The notes: generated by a model not told the origin, from the letters alone. Shown: positions 8,319 to 17,548, counted from the stretch's first letter. The stretch is 33,921 nt of DNA from Dyella silvatica (GCF_026283955.1 NZ_JAPDPE010000051.1:1-33921); one strand, 5' to 3'. Translations and numbers: made by a program.

Positions 8319-9236
8319 TCAGAGGTCTTGGTGATATTGCACGTAGGGAGTGCGAGACTGATCCGGCTCCGGCCCTGTAGGGGTGTTCACCCCAGATCCG
8401 GATGACCACACGTTCTGGGCACCGATACTCAACTCGCCCTGCCAAGGCAGGCGCCAGGTGACGCCCAGGTCGATGCTTCTCCAGCGTTTATCCGGGCTAT
8501 AGCTGTTTCCGGGGCTACCCGCGTCAGGTTGCATGGTGCGACCCACAATCGTGCCGCTCAGCGGACCGCGATCCACCCCAAAGCTCAAGGCCTTTTGATC
8601 CAGCGTACTGAGACCGAGCACATTGCCGGACAATAAACGTATCCGACCAACGCTAGCGCCCAGGTCGATACCGCTCTTGCTATCCAGTGCCAGACGGCCG
8701 CGGGCATTGAGCTGGGTACTGCTATCGAAACTGGACAGACCATTGACGCTCGGCGCCAGGCCAGGCAACAGCAGGCGAGGCAAGGTGGCGCTGTTGGGCG
8801 TGCTATTGGCCCCCAGGCTAAGCCCGATGCTGTAGCCGCCGCCGTTGTAGGTGGCACCGACTTCACTGCCGATGACCCGCGGTACGCGATTGTTAATCCA
8901 GGTGTGCTCGCTGAAACCGGCATGTGCCTGAAGACCTTGGCTCAACCCGTATTGCACGTCGGTAGACTTGGTTTTGGCGGCGTCCGGTGCATGAAACGCC
9001 ATCGGCGCATCGCTGCGCTGGATTGCCGTCATGGTGTCGCTGTCGGTCTTGAGCGTCAGCATGCGGCCGTCAGCCCCGCGCCATAGCGGCAGCGCACCCG
9101 GATCGACCTGAACTACTTGATCTACCTGGGGTTTTAGCAACCGCTTGGTGACGATGCGCGAATCGCTGGTCGATGACTGCCCTACCGCAATAAGCGGCAT
9201 CAGCAGTATCGGCAATGAAAGCAATAGGCGGCGCAT
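8319..9236 (-). CDS. Exported protein of unknown function, probable outer-membrane beta structure
   Basis: The ATG at 9236 gives a 305-residue protein with a clean signal peptide (MRRLLLSLPILLMPLIAVGQ), so it is preferred over the upstream TTG at 9305, although no strong ribosome site is visible. The mature part is rich in Gly, Ser and Asn with alternating polar and hydrophobic residues (YSIGLSLGAN, IDLGASVGRI, IDLGVTWRLPW), suggesting amphipathic beta strands as in outer-membrane barrels. I do not recognise the family. It diverges from the GGDEF-EAL gene across 260 bases containing a CRP-like site. Confidence 0.62.
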   Translation of the reverse strand: MRRLLLSLPILLMPLIAVGQSSTSDSRIVTKRLLKPQVDQVVQVDPGALPLWRGADGRMLTLKTDSDTMTAIQRSDAPMAFHAPDAAKTKSTDVQYGLSQGLQAHAGFSEHTWINNRVPRVIGSEVGATYNGGGYSIGLSLGANSTPNSATLPRLLLPGLAPSVNGLSSFDSSTQLNARGRLALDSKSGIDLGASVGRIRLLSGNVLGLSTLDQKALSFGVDRGPLSGTIVGRTMQPDAGSPGNSYSPDKRWRSIDLGVTWRLPWQGELSIGAQNVWSSGSGVNTPTGPEPDQSRTPYVQYHQDL

Positions 9237-9368
9237 GGGCGTCAGTGATGGATTCCGGCAAGTAATAGCTCTAGTCTCGCTCCCCTCAGAGTCGAGACTG
9301 GCCAAAATACTAGCACATTTTACTTTTTACTAACAATGGATGTGCACAAGCTTTTTGGGGTGCCCTGG

Positions 9369-9388
9369 AATGTGTTCTGGCGCACATT
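9369..9388. promoter_or_regulatory. CRP/Clp-like binding site
   Basis: The site reads AATGTG (9369-9374), eight bases, CACATT (9383-9388). TGTG-N8-CACA is the core spacing of CRP-family sites, and the flanking AA/TT extends the symmetry. It lies 109 bases before the GGDEF-EAL start and 133 bases before the divergent exported-protein start. Use by a CRP or Clp homologue is inferred. Confidence 0.5.
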
Positions 9389-9496
9389 AGCCTCTCGATC
9401 ACGACGTCCGTTTTACGTGCGGAAGGTCAACGACAAAGCCGATTTGACGCTATATAAGGTCATTTCATCGACTACGCATGGACTGGTCAGCGCCCG

Positions 9497-12397
9497 ATGA
9501 GTTCCATGCCAAACAACATCGCTCATTTACCCGCAGCTCCCTCGGACAACAACACCCCGGTGTTGCATGCTGCGGTGGAGCGCCTGTTCCGGGCCACCGA
9601 TGCAGTCAGTGTGCTCGAAATCTGTGAAACCTTGCTGACAAGCTCCGGCATCGCTGGGGCACTGTACTGGCGCGGATCGAGCGATGAAGTACCCCGGCCC
9701 GATGACCCGAACCACCTGGATCTGGCGGAAGACCCCCAGGGGCTGCGCATGCTGGTCTTGGTGCTGTCCGAGGATCCGCTGCCGCACCTTCTGCACGAGC
9801 GACTGCTTTGGCTAGGCCGACTGGCGTCCACCCGGCTACGCCAACTGGCGGAGACCTCACGGCTCTACGAGGCTATTTCACGCCTGGCGCTGGCCGAACG
9901 ATTACAGCGGGCGCTGTATGCCATCGCCGAACAAGCCGGTGGCGAACACAACATGACCGAGATGATGCCGTCGCTGCATACCATTCTCGGCAGCCTCATG
10001 TATGCGGAAAACTTCTACATTGCGCTGTATGACGTCGCTGGCGACAGCGTACGTTTCCCCTATTACGTCGACACCATGGACAAGGACCCGCCGTCGCCCG
10101 AACAAAGCTTCCCCTTGCAGGAGATGCGGCATAGCCTGACCTGGCACTTGGTTCGAGGCGGCCAGGCGATCATGGGCTCGGTCGACGAGCTGAAGCAGCA
10201 GCTGGGTAACCGTCTTTCACCGGTCGGGCCCAGCTGTGAGCACTGGCTGGGAGTGCCCCTGCTGCGCGAAGGCCGCGTCGTCGGCGGTATTGCCATTCAA
10301 AGCTATCGCGCGGATACCCACTACACCCAGCACGATCGCGAACTGCTTAGCTATGTGGCGCAGCATGTTCAAACCGCCCTGGAACGACGTGAAGCCCATG
10401 CGGAACTCGAGCGCCGGGTCACCAACCGTACCGCGGCGTTACGCGAAGCCAACCGAGTGCTGCGCCAGCAAGTACTGCAACGCCAGCGTGGCGAACGTCT
10501 GCAGGCAGCGCTGTTTCGCATTGCCGAACTGGCCAATGCCACGGAAAGCCTGGATAACTTCTATGCCGCCGTTCACCGGGTTATTGGCGGGCTTTTGTAT
10601 GCGCGCAATTTCTTTATTGCCCTGCTTGACGACGAACGCAAGCAACTTACCTTCCCCTACTCAGTGGATGAGCAGGAATCCTCACGCCCTCCGCGCACCC
10701 ATGGCCGCGGCGCCAGCGAATATGTACTGCGGCACGCAAAACCACTGCTGGCCGACCCCCAGGAAATCGAACGCCTCTGCCAGATCGGCGAGATCGGCCA
10801 ATTCGGCGCCCGCTCAGTCTGCTGGCTGGGCGTGCCCTTGATCTGGAACGATTGCGCCATGGGCGTACTCGCCGTACAAAGCTACTCACCCGAACATACC
10901 TACGACCAGCGCGACCAAGAGCTGCTGACCTTCGTCGGTTATCACGTCGCCAACGCATTGCAGCGCAAGCACACGGCCGAATCGCTAAAACAGGCGTATG
11001 CCAACCTCGAACGCCGAGTGACTGAACGCACCCGCGCCTTGGCGCTAGCAAACCGCGATTTACGCGAGCAGATAGCCGAACGCGAGCGGGTCGAACGCCG
11101 CCTCAAGTACGAAACACTGCACGACTCACTCACCGGCCTGCCCAACCGTACCCTGTTGTTGCAGCGGCTGGAGCAAGCCTTGCAGCGCTTCCACAGCAAC
11201 GCGCAGGAACTGTTCGCGGTGCTGTTTATTGACCTTGACCGCTTCAAGGTCATCAACGATTCCGTCGGCCATCTGGTGGGCGACGACCTGCTATTCCAGG
11301 TCGGTGGCCGCATTCGCGCCTGCCTGAAAACCCGTGACGTCGTCGCCCGACTCGGCGGCGACGAATTCGCGGTGCTCGCTGAAGGCGTTACCGATGTGCG
11401 CATGGCCATGCTGATCGCCGAACGCATCATTCACGAACTGCAAGCACCTTTCCGGCTCGGCGCCAAGGAAATCTTCACCTCGGCATCGATCGGCATCGCC
11501 CTGCCCGGCCTGCACTACCAGCGCCCGGAGGAACTACTGCGCGACGCGGATGCCGCCATGTATCGCGCCAAAGATGAAGGCAGGCACCGCGCCGCCGTCT
11601 TCGACGACCGTTTGCGCCGTGAAGCGCTATCGCTATTGGAAATGGAAGGCGACTTGCGCCGCGCCCTGAGCCGCAATGAGTTCGTCCCGTTTTATCAACC
11701 GATCGTGGCCCTGGAAGATGGCCGCACGGTGGGTTACGAAGCCCTCTTGCGCTGGAAACACCCTGAGCGCGGCTTGTTGACCCCGAGCGAATTCTTGATC
11801 GTGGCCGAAGAAAACGGCTGTGCCGAAAACATCGACTGGCAGATCTTCGAGCAAGTCTGCGCGCAGGCTGCCGCGCTGGCTGGCACAGAGGGTTTTGTCA
11901 GCATCAATGTATCCGGCCGCCACTTTCGCTCACCCGACCTGGACAAGCGCCTGCTCGACCTGCTCAGCTCGCACCACCTGTCGCCACAGTGCCTGCGCAT
12001 CGAGGTCACAGAGCGCGCCTTGCTGGAGAATCCTAATCAGGTCAAACGGATACTTGGCCATTTGCGCGACCACGGGGTCGGCATTGCGCTTGACGATTTC
12101 GGCACCGGCTACTCCTCGCTCAGCTACCTGCACCAATACCCTATTGGCACACTGAAAATCGATCGTTCGTTCATTACCGAGTTGCAACGCGAAAGCGGCC
12201 AGGGGATTGCCGTCGTGCGCGCCATCCAGGTGCTGGCGGACTCCCTGGAAATGCAGGTGATCGCCGAAGGCATTGAAGAAGAAACACAACGGCAAGCCCT
12301 GCTACAAGTGGGCTGCCGTTATGGTCAGGGCTTTCTGTTCGCCACACCCAAGGCGGCGGATGCCTGGCTTAAAGGGCCACGCGCCCCGTCGTGGTAA
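9497..12397 (+). CDS. GAF-GAF-GGDEF-EAL cyclic-di-GMP signalling protein
   Basis: 966 residues. After about 138 residues without a clear domain come two tandem GAF domains (about 139-300 and 334-487), each ending in a similar coiled linker (ERRVTNRTAALREANRVLRQ and ERRVTERTRALALANRDLRE). The second looks like a duplicate of the first. The GGDEF domain (about 541-695) has an intact GGDEF at 620-624. The EAL domain (about 715-955) has EAL at 748-750 and DDFGTGYSS from 866, so both diguanylate cyclase and phosphodiesterase activity are possible. The inhibitory-site position, five residues before GGDEF, reads KTRD instead of RxxD. No membrane segment is seen, so it is cytosolic with GAF sensing. 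The ribosome site is weak; ATG 9506 (residue 4) is also possible. Confidence 0.93.
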   Translation: MSSMPNNIAHLPAAPSDNNTPVLHAAVERLFRATDAVSVLEICETLLTSSGIAGALYWRGSSDEVPRPDDPNHLDLAEDPQGLRMLVLVLSEDPLPHLLHERLLWLGRLASTRLRQLAETSRLYEAISRLALAERLQRALYAIAEQAGGEHNMTEMMPSLHTILGSLMYAENFYIALYDVAGDSVRFPYYVDTMDKDPPSPEQSFPLQEMRHSLTWHLVRGGQAIMGSVDELKQQLGNRLSPVGPSCEHWLGVPLLREGRVVGGIAIQSYRADTHYTQHDRELLSYVAQHVQTALERREAHAELERRVTNRTAALREANRVLRQQVLQRQRGERLQAALFRIAELANATESLDNFYAAVHRVIGGLLYARNFFIALLDDERKQLTFPYSVDEQESSRPPRTHGRGASEYVLRHAKPLLADPQEIERLCQIGEIGQFGARSVCWLGVPLIWNDCAMGVLAVQSYSPEHTYDQRDQELLTFVGYHVANALQRKHTAESLKQAYANLERRVTERTRALALANRDLREQIAERERVERRLKYETLHDSLTGLPNRTLLLQRLEQALQRFHSNAQELFAVLFIDLDRFKVINDSVGHLVGDDLLFQVGGRIRACLKTRDVVARLGGDEFAVLAEGVTDVRMAMLIAERIIHELQAPFRLGAKEIFTSASIGIALPGLHYQRPEELLRDADAAMYRAKDEGRHRAAVFDDRLRREALSLLEMEGDLRRALSRNEFVPFYQPIVALEDGRTVGYEALLRWKHPERGLLTPSEFLIVAEENGCAENIDWQIFEQVCAQAAALAGTEGFVSINVSGRHFRSPDLDKRLLDLLSSHHLSPQCLRIEVTERALLENPNQVKRILGHLRDHGVGIALDDFGTGYSSLSYLHQYPIGTLKIDRSFITELQRESGQGIAVVRAIQVLADSLEMQVIAEGIEEETQRQALLQVGCRYGQGFLFATPKAADAWLKGPRAPSW

Positions 12398-12427
12398 CCA
12401 CAAGCCCCCCCCCATCAGGGGTGCCCA

Positions 12428-13327
12428 TCACTGCGGCGTGGTTGGCGTTTCTGCCTTGTGCGTGATGCTGAGCAAGTGCTCGGCATCGATACGATCAAAG
12501 GTATAGCGCTGCGCACAAAACTCGCAGATCACTTCGATTTCGCCGTCACGGGCTTGCAGCGTCGCCTCCACTTCGTCCCGTCCCAGCGAACGCAACATCG
12601 ACTCCACCCGCTCTCGCGAGCAACTGCAGCCGAAAGCCAACGAGCGCGGCTCAAACAGGCTTATCGACTCTTCGTGATAAAGCCGATACAGCAGTTGCTC
12701 GGGCGCCGTGGCCAACAACTCCTCGGTACCCAGGGTGGCGGTCAGGTGCTGGATGCGCGTCCAGGCGTCCTCATCCTCCACCGCATCGTGCCCACCCTCG
12801 TCGGGCAACTTCTGCAGCATCAGCCCAACGGCATGCTCGCCATCGGCAGCCAGCAAAATCTTTGCCGGCAATTGCTCGGATTGGCTGAAGTAATTTTCCA
12901 GCGCACTGGCGATATCGGGATGCTGCAAATCGACCAGGCCCTGATAGCGCTGACCGCGTTCGATCTGGCCAATGGTGATCGCCATGACCGCCGCAGGCAA
13001 CGAAGCCAGGTCAAGCGGCTCCGGCAACGGATCATTCCAGCGCGCCAACCCGCGCAGACGGCCCTGGTCGGTGCACTCGGTGAACAACAGACGCAACGCA
13101 CCCGCACTCTTGAGTTCCACCGACAGCGAGCCATCGAGCTTGATGTTGCCGGTTAACAAAGCGCTGGCCGCCAAGCTCTGACCAAGCATCGCCCTCAGCG
13201 GTGCGGGGTAATCCGCACGACCCGCGATATCACGCCACGCCACCCCGAGCCGCACCAGAACACCGCGCACGCCGGCCCGTTCAAGTAAAAATCGATGCAG
13301 CACGTCTTCGACAAACACGGTTTCCAC
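12428..13327 (-). CDS. hslO: Redox-regulated chaperone Hsp33
   Basis: A 299-residue cytosolic holdase activated by oxidation and unfolding. The redox-switch zinc site is complete at the C-terminus: Cys234-x-Cys236 in FGCSCS and Cys268-x2-Cys271 in ICEFC. The N-terminal substrate-binding domain is of normal length. The start is GTG at 13327 with TGAGGT upstream; the N-terminal METVFVEDVLHRFLLE is typical of the family. It converges with the GGDEF-EAL gene and diverges from mtgA. Confidence 0.95.
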   Translation of the reverse strand: METVFVEDVLHRFLLERAGVRGVLVRLGVAWRDIAGRADYPAPLRAMLGQSLAASALLTGNIKLDGSLSVELKSAGALRLLFTECTDQGRLRGLARWNDPLPEPLDLASLPAAVMAITIGQIERGQRYQGLVDLQHPDIASALENYFSQSEQLPAKILLAADGEHAVGLMLQKLPDEGGHDAVEDEDAWTRIQHLTATLGTEELLATAPEQLLYRLYHEESISLFEPRSLAFGCSCSRERVESMLRSLGRDEVEATLQARDGEIEVICEFCAQRYTFDRIDAEHLLSITHKAETPTTPQ

Positions 13328-13443
13328 GTTTAGACCTCACTTGAACCAGGCGCTGGAGATGGGGACGCTAAGCCCTTCGCGCAACCTTAAGCCCACCGGG
13401 GACGGGCTCTATATACTGCCGCGATCATCAGCCACCTGCAGCC

Positions 13444-14184
13444 ATGCCCCTACGACGATCATTATTCACCCGCCTGCTGCGATCGCTTGCGCTGCTGGCG
13501 CTCTCTTGGCTGGCGCTTAGCTGGCTGATCGTACTGGTGTTGCGTTTCGTGCCGCCATGGACCTCGGCGGTCATCATGGAACGCCAGGCCAGCGCATGGC
13601 TGCACAATGAACCCAATTTTCGCCTGCAACATCATTGGGTGCCATGGTCGCAGATCTCGCCTTACGTCCCTTTGGCGATGGTCGCCAGCGAGGATCAAAA
13701 ATTTCCGTTCCATCATGGCTTCGACGTTGATGCGATTCAGGATGCGCTGGACGCAGCCGATGATGGCAAGCGCCTGCGCGGGGCCAGCACCATCAGTCAG
13801 CAGACCGCAAAAAATCTGTTCCTGTGGAATGGCCGAAGCTTTGTACGCAAAGGACTGGAAGCCTATTTCACGGTACTGATCGAATTGACCTGGCCGAAAC
13901 AGCGCATTCTCGAGGTGTACATGAATCTGGCCGAGTTGGGCGACGGTGTGTATGGCGTCGGCGCCGCCAGTGACGTTTACTTCAACACCGTGCCAGCCCG
14001 CCTGAGCCAAGCTCAGGCCGCCAGGCTTGCCGCAGTTTTGCCGAGCCCGCGCCGCTTCCGCGCAGACCGGCCCAGCGCCTATGTACTAGGCCGCGCCAAC
14101 TGGATTCAACAACAGATGCAGCAACTTGGCGGCCCGGCGTATCTCGAAGGCAAACAACGAACCAGCGCGCCAAGGCAACGTTGA
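13444..14184 (+). CDS. mtgA: Monofunctional biosynthetic peptidoglycan transglycosylase
   Basis: 246 residues, the usual MtgA length. An N-terminal membrane anchor (about 12-34) is followed by a family-51 glycosyltransferase domain: catalytic Glu83 in SEDQKFPFHHGFD, then GASTISQQTAKNLF (113-126), RKGLEAYFT (135-143) and the second acidic motif in KQRILEVYMNLAELG (Glu164). It polymerises lipid II into glycan strands on the periplasmic side. There is no transpeptidase domain, so it is not a class A PBP fragment. A -10-like TATACT lies at 13412-13417, without a convincing -35. Confidence 0.95.
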   Translation: MPLRRSLFTRLLRSLALLALSWLALSWLIVLVLRFVPPWTSAVIMERQASAWLHNEPNFRLQHHWVPWSQISPYVPLAMVASEDQKFPFHHGFDVDAIQDALDAADDGKRLRGASTISQQTAKNLFLWNGRSFVRKGLEAYFTVLIELTWPKQRILEVYMNLAELGDGVYGVGAASDVYFNTVPARLSQAQAARLAAVLPSPRRFRADRPSAYVLGRANWIQQQMQQLGGPAYLEGKQRTSAPRQR

Positions 14185-14253
14185 GCGCGCCACGCGCCAC
14201 GCTCGTACCCGCGATGCATTAGGATCTTGCGACCTTTTGCCCCGACCGCCCGC

Positions 14254-15192
14254 ATGCCTCAGCTCACCGTCGTCGTCCCTGCCTACAACGAAGCCGCCGT
14301 ACTCCAGACGTTTCACCAACGGCTGACCCAGGTTCTCGACGGCTTGTCGATCGAGTGTCACGTGCTTTATGTCGATGACGGCAGCAGCGACGCCACCTGG
14401 GCGATCATTGAGTCGTTGCGGGACAGCGACACTCGCACCGGCGCAGTCAAGCTTTCGCGTAATTTCGGTAAGGAGGCGGCGTTGACCGCGGGCCTGGACC
14501 AGGTGACCGCCGGTGGAGCCGTCGTTATCGATGCCGACCTGCAAGACCCGCCCGAGGTGATTCCTGCGCTGATCGATCAATGGCAGGCCGGCTACGACGT
14601 CGTTTACGCCACACGCACCATCCGCGAAGGCGAAACCCGCTTCAAACGCTTCACCGCCGCCACCTTCTATCGCAGCATGGAGCGGTTGTCAGATACCGCG
14701 ATACCGCGCGACACAGGCGATTTCCGGCTACTTTCGCGGCGCGCCCTCGACGCGCTCGGCCAGCTGCGTGAGCGCCAGCGCTTTATGAAAGGCCTGTTCT
14801 CCTGGATCGGCTATCGGCAGATCGCCGTGCACTATCAGCGCGAGCCGCGCCAGGCAGGCACCACAAAATGGAATTACTGGCGCCTGACTCAGCTGGCGAT
14901 CGAGGGCATTACCTCATTTTCCAGCGCCCCACTGCGCCTGGCTACCTGGGTAGGCCTGCTGTCGGCTGGACTCGCTTTTCTTTACGGCCTGTGGGTACTG
15001 GCCAAGTCACTGATCTACGGCGATCCGGTGCACGGCTATCCCACGCTCATGTTGGTTATCTTGTTTTTAGGTGGCGTACAGCTGCTGGCACTTGGCGTCA
15101 TCGGCGAGTATCTCGGCCGCAGCTACGCCGAAAGCAAGCAACGGCCACTGTATTTCGTCGACCAACAACACCTTCCCCGAGCGCGGCATTAA
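14254..15192 (+). CDS. GtrB/DPM1-like family 2 glycosyltransferase
   Basis: The ATG at 14254 gives 312 residues beginning MPQLTVVVPAYNE, the normal start of this family. The frame stays open to a TTG at 14227, whose AGGA is too close to serve. A GT-A catalytic domain carries DAD at 93-95 in DADLQDPPEVI. Two C-terminal membrane segments (about 228-255 and 262-292) match polyprenyl-phosphate glycosyltransferases such as GtrB, ArnC and DPM1, which load a sugar onto undecaprenyl phosphate at the inner membrane. The sugar and final acceptor cannot be told. No flippase or GtrC-like partner is next to it. Confidence 0.85.
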   Translation: MPQLTVVVPAYNEAAVLQTFHQRLTQVLDGLSIECHVLYVDDGSSDATWAIIESLRDSDTRTGAVKLSRNFGKEAALTAGLDQVTAGGAVVIDADLQDPPEVIPALIDQWQAGYDVVYATRTIREGETRFKRFTAATFYRSMERLSDTAIPRDTGDFRLLSRRALDALGQLRERQRFMKGLFSWIGYRQIAVHYQREPRQAGTTKWNYWRLTQLAIEGITSFSSAPLRLATWVGLLSAGLAFLYGLWVLAKSLIYGDPVHGYPTLMLVILFLGGVQLLALGVIGEYLGRSYAESKQRPLYFVDQQHLPRARH

Positions 15193-15303
15193 GCGCTTGT
15201 TTCCAGGTGTCGAATGACTTCACATCCAGGCTACACGGGACCGACCCAGCAGCGCTAAACTGGCTCTTACGCGGCCAGCTCGCGGCCGAAAGAGAGGCTA
15301 AGC

Positions 15304-15732
15304 ATGCGCCAGGTCAAGCATTTGCTGGAAAGCAAGGGAAGCCAGATCTATGCCATCGCACCGGAGGCCCCGGTGCTGGAAGCCATCAAGCACATGGCCG
15401 AACATCGTGTTGGCGCGCTGCTCGTAATGCGGGGCGAACAATTGGTCGGCATCGTTTCGGAACGTGACTACGCGCGCAAGGTCATCTTGCAGGGCCGCTC
15501 CTCGGCTCAGACCACCGTCTCTGAAATCATGAGCAGCCCGGCACTTACCGTCACCGCCGATACCGATGTCTTCGACTGCATGCGGTTATGTACGAATAGC
15601 CGGGTCCGCCATTTGCCGGTGGTGCGCGACAACACCGTGATCGGGGTGATCTCCATTGGTGACCTGGTTAAGGCCGTGATCGATGCTCAGGCTGAAGAAA
15701 TCGAGCACCTGCAACGCTATATCGCCAGTTAA
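15304..15732 (+). CDS. Two-CBS-domain protein
   Basis: 142 residues made almost entirely of a CBS pair: CBS1 at about 8-62 (GALLVMRGEQLVGIVSERD) and CBS2 at about 76-130 (VRHLPVVRDNTVIGVISIGD). Such stand-alone pairs bind adenine nucleotides or SAM and act as energy or ligand sensors, but the target of this one is unknown. GAGAGG lies 6 bases before the ATG. It is 111 bases after the glycosyltransferase, so independent transcription is possible. Confidence 0.88.
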   Translation: MRQVKHLLESKGSQIYAIAPEAPVLEAIKHMAEHRVGALLVMRGEQLVGIVSERDYARKVILQGRSSAQTTVSEIMSSPALTVTADTDVFDCMRLCTNSRVRHLPVVRDNTVIGVISIGDLVKAVIDAQAEEIEHLQRYIAS

Positions 15733-15827
15733 GAAGCGGGGATAAGAAAACCTTCAGCAAGGACCCGGCTAGGTCCGCACAGAGGCGGGGCCCAGGCGTG
15801 GCAGCCCCCATCGCGTCGCCCATTCCT

Positions 15828-17114
15828 TCAAGCCTTAACCGGATCGCCATCCTGCCCAGGCAGCAGGTCGGGGGATTTTCCTGCGCGCTGTGAAATCCAC
15901 GCCGCGACACCGGAAACGCCAGCGCCAATCAATGCCATGCCAGCCACTGGTACGCCGAGCTTACCGAGCAAGCTGACTCCACTGCTCACCACGACATCGC
16001 CAAAACGCCAGATCGCGGTTTCGATGAAATTTTTGCCCTTGTAACGCGCCTCGCGCGGCACTCTCGTATACAAGGCATCAACCGCCGGCTTTGTCATGCC
16101 ATAAGCAAATCCGCGCGATCCTGTAACGATGACTGCCAGTATCGGCACCGAATAGCCCAACAAAGCGATGTCGCCAGCGCCAAGCCAGACCGCCCCCAGC
16201 AGCAGAACCATATTGACCAGGGCCGGCACCACTAACCCACACACCGCGCCATGTCGTATCAAGAGCCACCGCGTGAGGCTCAATTGCAGCACTGCGCCGA
16301 GGATGTTGGTCACCAAATCCAAATCGTTATAGAACGCAAAACGCCCAACGCTATCGGTGAAGTGTGCCTTGGCATAATCGGCAAGCAACGCATTTGCCAA
16401 TGTGCCGATGCCATCACCGAGCAATATCAAAATCGCCATATAACGTAGAAACGGCCGTGACCACACCTCTTTGACACCCGCCCATAGCGAGCCACCCATC
16501 GGTTCGCCACTGCCTGCAAGGCGCGCCCGCGCCCCGGACAACCGCAACAGCAGCGCCAGCGCCAGAAGCAATGCCACCGCCGATATCACCAGCAGCGGCG
16601 CCACGCCGATCAGCCGCACCAAGTATCTGGCCGCCGTGGGACCGAAGATCGCGCCAACCATGCCTCCAAACGCAATCAGCGGAAAAACCTCTCTAGCCTT
16701 CACGCTGTCGAAGATGTCGGCCATAAAGCTCCAAAACAGCGACACCACGAACAGATTGAACACGCTGACCCAGACATAGAACACCACGCCCAGCGTGCGC
16801 GCACCAATCCGGTCTTGCGCCATAAACAGCGGCACAAAGGCAATCAGGCACAAAATAAAGAAGCTGTAGCTCCAGCCAAGCAATTGCTTGCGCGGAAAAC
16901 GCGCCACCAGCATGCCAAACACAGGGGTCAGCAAAAGCATGACGCCGAATATCACCGCATAAAACAACGGTAGCGACTGCGACCCAACCGCACCACCCAG
17001 CTGATCGCGGACCGGCCGGATAATGTAATAGGCCGTCATCAAAAAGAAAAAAGCCAACACAGACAGAACCAGGGTTACGTTTTGGTCCGTTACCGCACGT
17101 CGATGGGTACTCAC
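15828..17114 (-). CDS. Polytopic transporter resembling ATP/ADP translocase (NTT/MFS-like)
   Basis: About 428 residues from a GTG at 17114, with roughly 11-12 hydrophobic segments. The first segment motif (AYYIIRPVRDQLGG) and features such as FWSFMADIFDSVKAREVFPLIAFGGM and RGFAYGMTKPAVDALYTRV resemble the bacterial NTP/NDP exchanger-like branch of the MFS superfamily. The substrate is unknown; free-living bacteria carry such homologues without proven ATP import. The frame stays open to 17510, but the extra N-terminal 132 residues look noncoding (no hydrophobic or conserved pattern), so the start just before the first helix is preferred, though no good ribosome site is seen there. Confidence 0.68.
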   Translation of the reverse strand: MSTHRRAVTDQNVTLVLSVLAFFFLMTAYYIIRPVRDQLGGAVGSQSLPLFYAVIFGVMLLLTPVFGMLVARFPRKQLLGWSYSFFILCLIAFVPLFMAQDRIGARTLGVVFYVWVSVFNLFVVSLFWSFMADIFDSVKAREVFPLIAFGGMVGAIFGPTAARYLVRLIGVAPLLVISAVALLLALALLLRLSGARARLAGSGEPMGGSLWAGVKEVWSRPFLRYMAILILLGDGIGTLANALLADYAKAHFTDSVGRFAFYNDLDLVTNILGAVLQLSLTRWLLIRHGAVCGLVVPALVNMVLLLGAVWLGAGDIALLGYSVPILAVIVTGSRGFAYGMTKPAVDALYTRVPREARYKGKNFIETAIWRFGDVVVSSGVSLLGKLGVPVAGMALIGAGVSGVAAWISQRAGKSPDLLPGQDGDPVKA

Positions 17115-17548
17115 CAGTCGTATCCGCGTATACCCACCGTGGGGCGCCGCAAGACTAGCATGGGCTCGGGGATGCTTAGATTCGGCGGCGGCAACATGAT
17201 CTTCAGAAGGCTTGCAGCCGTGCTGCTCGGCGCCGGGAGGGGCGGCCATCTTGGTAAGCCGGATGCGCCAGGCCGCGAGCTTGCCTGACCCCCTCGAAAG
17301 ATTGCATCCGTGAGGCCTGACCATCCGCCCAGCTGTCTTTGACAGGCCGATCCCACAGCCAGTCAAGCGGCTACCGGCAGGCTGCAAGCAGATGGCTACG
17401 GCGACCGGTCTCCCTTGAACCGCCTTTCCGTTGTAGCGGGACGCGAAGTGCAAGACAATCGGCACGAACCATTCCGACGTGTTCGAGTCTATCCAAGCAC
17501 TACATTCCATGGCGTACCATCACGCCAAACGCATAATCTTAAGGCCCC
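17115..17548. other. Intergenic stretch of about 430 bases with nested inverted repeats
   Basis: This region lies between the divergent transporter and serine-hydrolase genes. Frames are open on the minus strand but the translations look artificial. Nested inverted repeats are visible: GGATGC (17261-17266) with GCATCC (17304-17309), enclosing CAGGC (17269-17273) with GCCTG (17283-17287). Motifs such as TTGCAGCC and TTGCATCC recur nearby. It could be an RNA structure, a dispersed intergenic repeat or promoter DNA; none can be chosen from one copy. Confidence 0.35.

Noticed and set aside
12405-12421. Run of nine C followed by ATCA and GGGG, as a terminator or phase-variable tract
   Set aside because: It lies between two convergent genes outside any coding frame, and the possible stem is only 4 bp.
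17115-17510. N-terminal extension of 132 residues on the translocase-like protein
   Set aside because: The extension is basic and low in order, with no conserved or hydrophobic pattern, and the transporter family starts near the first helix.
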